A DNA stretch of 64,000 nt from Deinococcus cellulosilyticus NBRC 106333 = KACC 11606 (lineage in GTDB: Bacteria > Deinococcota > Deinococci > Deinococcales > Deinococcaceae), in assembly GCF_007990775.1 (NCBI RefSeq), contig NZ_BJXB01000004.1:124001-188000 (forward strand), read 5' to 3'. The notes beneath the pieces were generated by a model that saw nothing but the letters and a program-made list of their open reading frames with translations, had not been told where the DNA came from and did no database searches. Positions 62,379 through 64,000 of the stretch are shown one piece after another. A program made the translations under genes and the position numbers. Within the stretch, counting starts at the first letter, position 1. Every line of letters starts with the position of its first letter.

Positions 62379-63688
62379 TCAAGGGGCAAGATCTGGCAAG
62401 AGATACCCACTGGTGTGTAGCTCCCCTCGCCAGATGGCACAGTGCAAGACCTTGCCCAGCCTGGACTGTTTGCCATGATGGGTGTGCGCAGACAGCCTCC
62501 CTGCCACCTGTCCTTGAGGGTCCAGGAGGGTGCTTTCCCACCGAATCTCTGATTTCAGGTCCATTCTCAATGGAAAACGCAAGGCTTGCAACTGGCCTGA
62601 AAGCTGGAAGGTTTCACCCCTCCACACCAGCTGCCCGGTGAAGGTCTGTGCATCCGAAGTCCACAAATGCACAGAACAGGATTCATCCGGGCCATCGTCG
62701 TGGCCCTCGGATTGCCAGAGGATGTCATTTCCTTGCAGGACGGTGGTCATGCCATGGGTGCCCAGAATCCACAGACCATCATGAAACAGGGCTTGCTCAA
62801 AACCGTGGGTGAGACACTCCGTTTGCTGATGCCGTCCATCTGACAGGGTGTACGTTCCCACCTGGCTGGGGGTCACATAGTGGAGCACCCTTCCAGAGAG
62901 GTGAAGGCCCACATAACCCTCTGCCCGGCCATAAAGGTCAAGGGTTTGCTGGGTTTCCCAGGTCATGGTGTTCAGCACCCGCACGGTGTTGTTCCAGTAA
63001 CCCACCGCAAGGCGGTGGCTTTTGGGGTCGTGGCTGAGGAAAGTGGGGGCATTTTGGTGTGGATCATTCGGCATGAAAAGTCCAGGCAAAGTGGCTTTGA
63101 CCTCCCCGGATGCCACGTCCACAATCTGGTAAATGAACCCTTTGGAGTCCTCCGGGGAGGAGACCTGCAAGCCGTATGTTCCATCTTCACTGAGGTCAGA
63201 GATGCCTATGTTGCGTTTTGCAACTGGCCTCTCCTGGAGGAGATCCCCTGAAAGGGCGTCATAGGCCACCTGTTCAGGATAGGTGAGGGCTGTGGAACCG
63301 TCCCTGGACACCCTGGCACTCCAGGGGTGCGTCCTGATGACTTCCAGGGTTCCGGGTGCACCACCGTAGTGTGCTCTCCGGAGAAGACCACCAGGTCATC
63401 CTGATGGTAGGCGGTGCGGCTTGCCCACAGGGGTTCAGTTTTTTGTAGGATTTCACCGGTACGCAAGTCGCGAATGAAAATTCCAGTGCCGAGCACCTGA
63501 ATCAAACGGTGGCGCTTGACGTCCACAGTCATGCTGATGAAGCTGGCCAAGGCTTTGAGGGTTCCAGACCAGTGGGTGTCCCGTAAGGGGTACGGGATGA
63601 CCAGGGGCACGTTCCAACTGAGTTGCAGGTATCGGTAAAAACGTTGAATGGGATTGAGTTTTTCGGTGGTAAAGAATATGGTTTTCAT
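62379..63688 (-). pseudogene. WD40/beta-propeller-like gene with frameshift
   Basis: Two overlapping minus frames form one protein of about 435 residues. The N-terminal frame (63688 down to about 63370: MKTIFFTTEKLNPIQRFYRY, then IFIRDLRTGEILQKTEPLW) joins the second (HYGGAPGTLEVIRTHPWSAR, SRDGSTALTYPEQVAYDALSGD) after a one-base indel near 63365-63372. Repeated strand patterns such as VDVASGEVKATLPG and VRVLNTMTWETQQTLDLYG suggest a WD40-like propeller. Function unknown. Could be a sequencing error rather than a true pseudogene. Confidence 0.65.
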
Positions 63689-64000
63689 GATCCATTTTAG
63701 ATCAAGAAGGGATGCGCATCAAAGGGTGTCATGAAATTCCCTGCTTGACCAGAAGAGGATGGGTTGCGCATAAACCCCCCGGAATGAAACGCTCTCCATA
63801 TTGTGAGATTTCATTGTCTTCCATGGTCGAGGGCTCCTGAAGTGCAAATTGGCCTCCAGTATAGCGGTTTGCGCCATCAGAGAAGCTCTATAGTGAGAAG
63901 GTTGCCGTTCACCAAAAGGCCGGAAGACCCACAACCAGGACCCTCCCGCTCTTTTGGTGAAGTGAGAACAGCAACCCACCAGACACCAGACGTTGAGATG
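63689..64000. other. Right edge region with repeats
   Basis: No supported gene. Contains the right 24-bp repeat copy (63774-63797) and an 11-bp inverted pair TTCACCAAAAG (63908-63918) / CTTTTGGTGAA (63951-63961) with a 32-bp loop. Confidence 0.4.
63774..63797 (-). repeat. 24-bp inverted repeat, right copy
   Basis: Perfect reverse complement of 55261-55284. Outer flanks are unrelated and inner flanks diverge within a few bases, as expected for terminal repeats of an 8.5-kb element, but no target duplication is seen. Confidence 0.75.

Noticed and set aside
63719..63979. An 86-codon minus frame at the right edge.
   Set aside because: It contains the 24-bp repeat and a hairpin and shows no domain; coding evidence is poor.
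1..64000. CRISPR arrays, rRNA and tRNA genes.
   Set aside because: No regularly spaced short repeats, rRNA-like stretches or cloverleaf candidates were seen on reading the window; this was by eye, not by a dedicated search.

Overview
The window looks like a chromosomal segment of a Deinococcus-type bacterium. The basis is high GC, secreted GH13 amylases, a cobaltochelatase CobN/ChlD cobalamin operon, Deinococcus-style lipoproteins, and genes whose -10 box lies almost on the start codon. The genus is an inference; no rRNA or marker gene is present.

Layout. (1) 1-7.5 kb: a tight cobalamin operon (cobN, a ChlI/ChlD-like subunit, a Ni/Co permease, cobB/cbiA), closed by a 17-bp perfect hairpin that contains the last stop codon. 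(2) 7.5-11.9 kb: a LysM-M23 protein, a divergent NmrA-like reductase/AraC pair, and an ArsR regulator next to a flavin monooxygenase. (3) 11.8-14.4 kb: a Tn552/Tn5053-like tniA-tniB transposition module with no tniQ, abutting the monooxygenase. (4) 15.2-19.6 kb: glycosyltransferase, penicillin-binding protein and SUKH-4-like genes. They are followed by a 53-codon ORF with a lasso-peptide-type leader motif, coupled (TGATG) to a lipoprotein gene. (5) 19.6-28.6 kb: a ynfA/UPF0060 gene split by an 8,524-bp Tn3-family element with 38-bp inverted ends and a TGCAA target duplication. Its cargo is a LacI regulator, a TetR regulator, an NTF2-like protein, an amylase and two tandem serine hydrolases; only the 3' end of a Tn3 transposase remains. 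(6) 28.6-37.6 kb: hydrolase, glycosyltransferase, PRC-barrel and two-component genes, a PadR regulator and small proteins. (7) 38.2-41.1 kb: an 865-residue ankyrin protein and a small unknown. (8) 42.2-53.8 kb: TetR, FAD monooxygenase, MerR/GyrI-like, a neopullulanase-like GH13, an SRPBCC protein and an amylase with a starch-binding domain, separated by long gaps with broken fragments. (9) 54-64 kb: an island of mobile-element debris: a pRiA4b ORF-3-like gene, serine recombinase, IS1182, a truncated LysR gene, a transposase gene interrupted by an intact-looking IS1 element, an ISKra4-like transposase, and a frameshifted propeller-like gene. A perfect 24-bp inverted repeat brackets this island.

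How it fits together. Region 1 makes and metallates the corrin ring and imports cobalt. Three GH13 enzymes, a LacI-type regulator and several LacI-type operator-like palindromes (near 23.15 and 52.2-52.35 kb) point to regulated starch/maltodextrin use, one unit of which travels on the Tn3-like element. Much of the rest is accessory DNA in decay: at least seven genes are interrupted, shifted or truncated. The best candidate for something new is the small RiPP-like precursor at 18510-18671, which has no recognisable maturation enzymes beside it.
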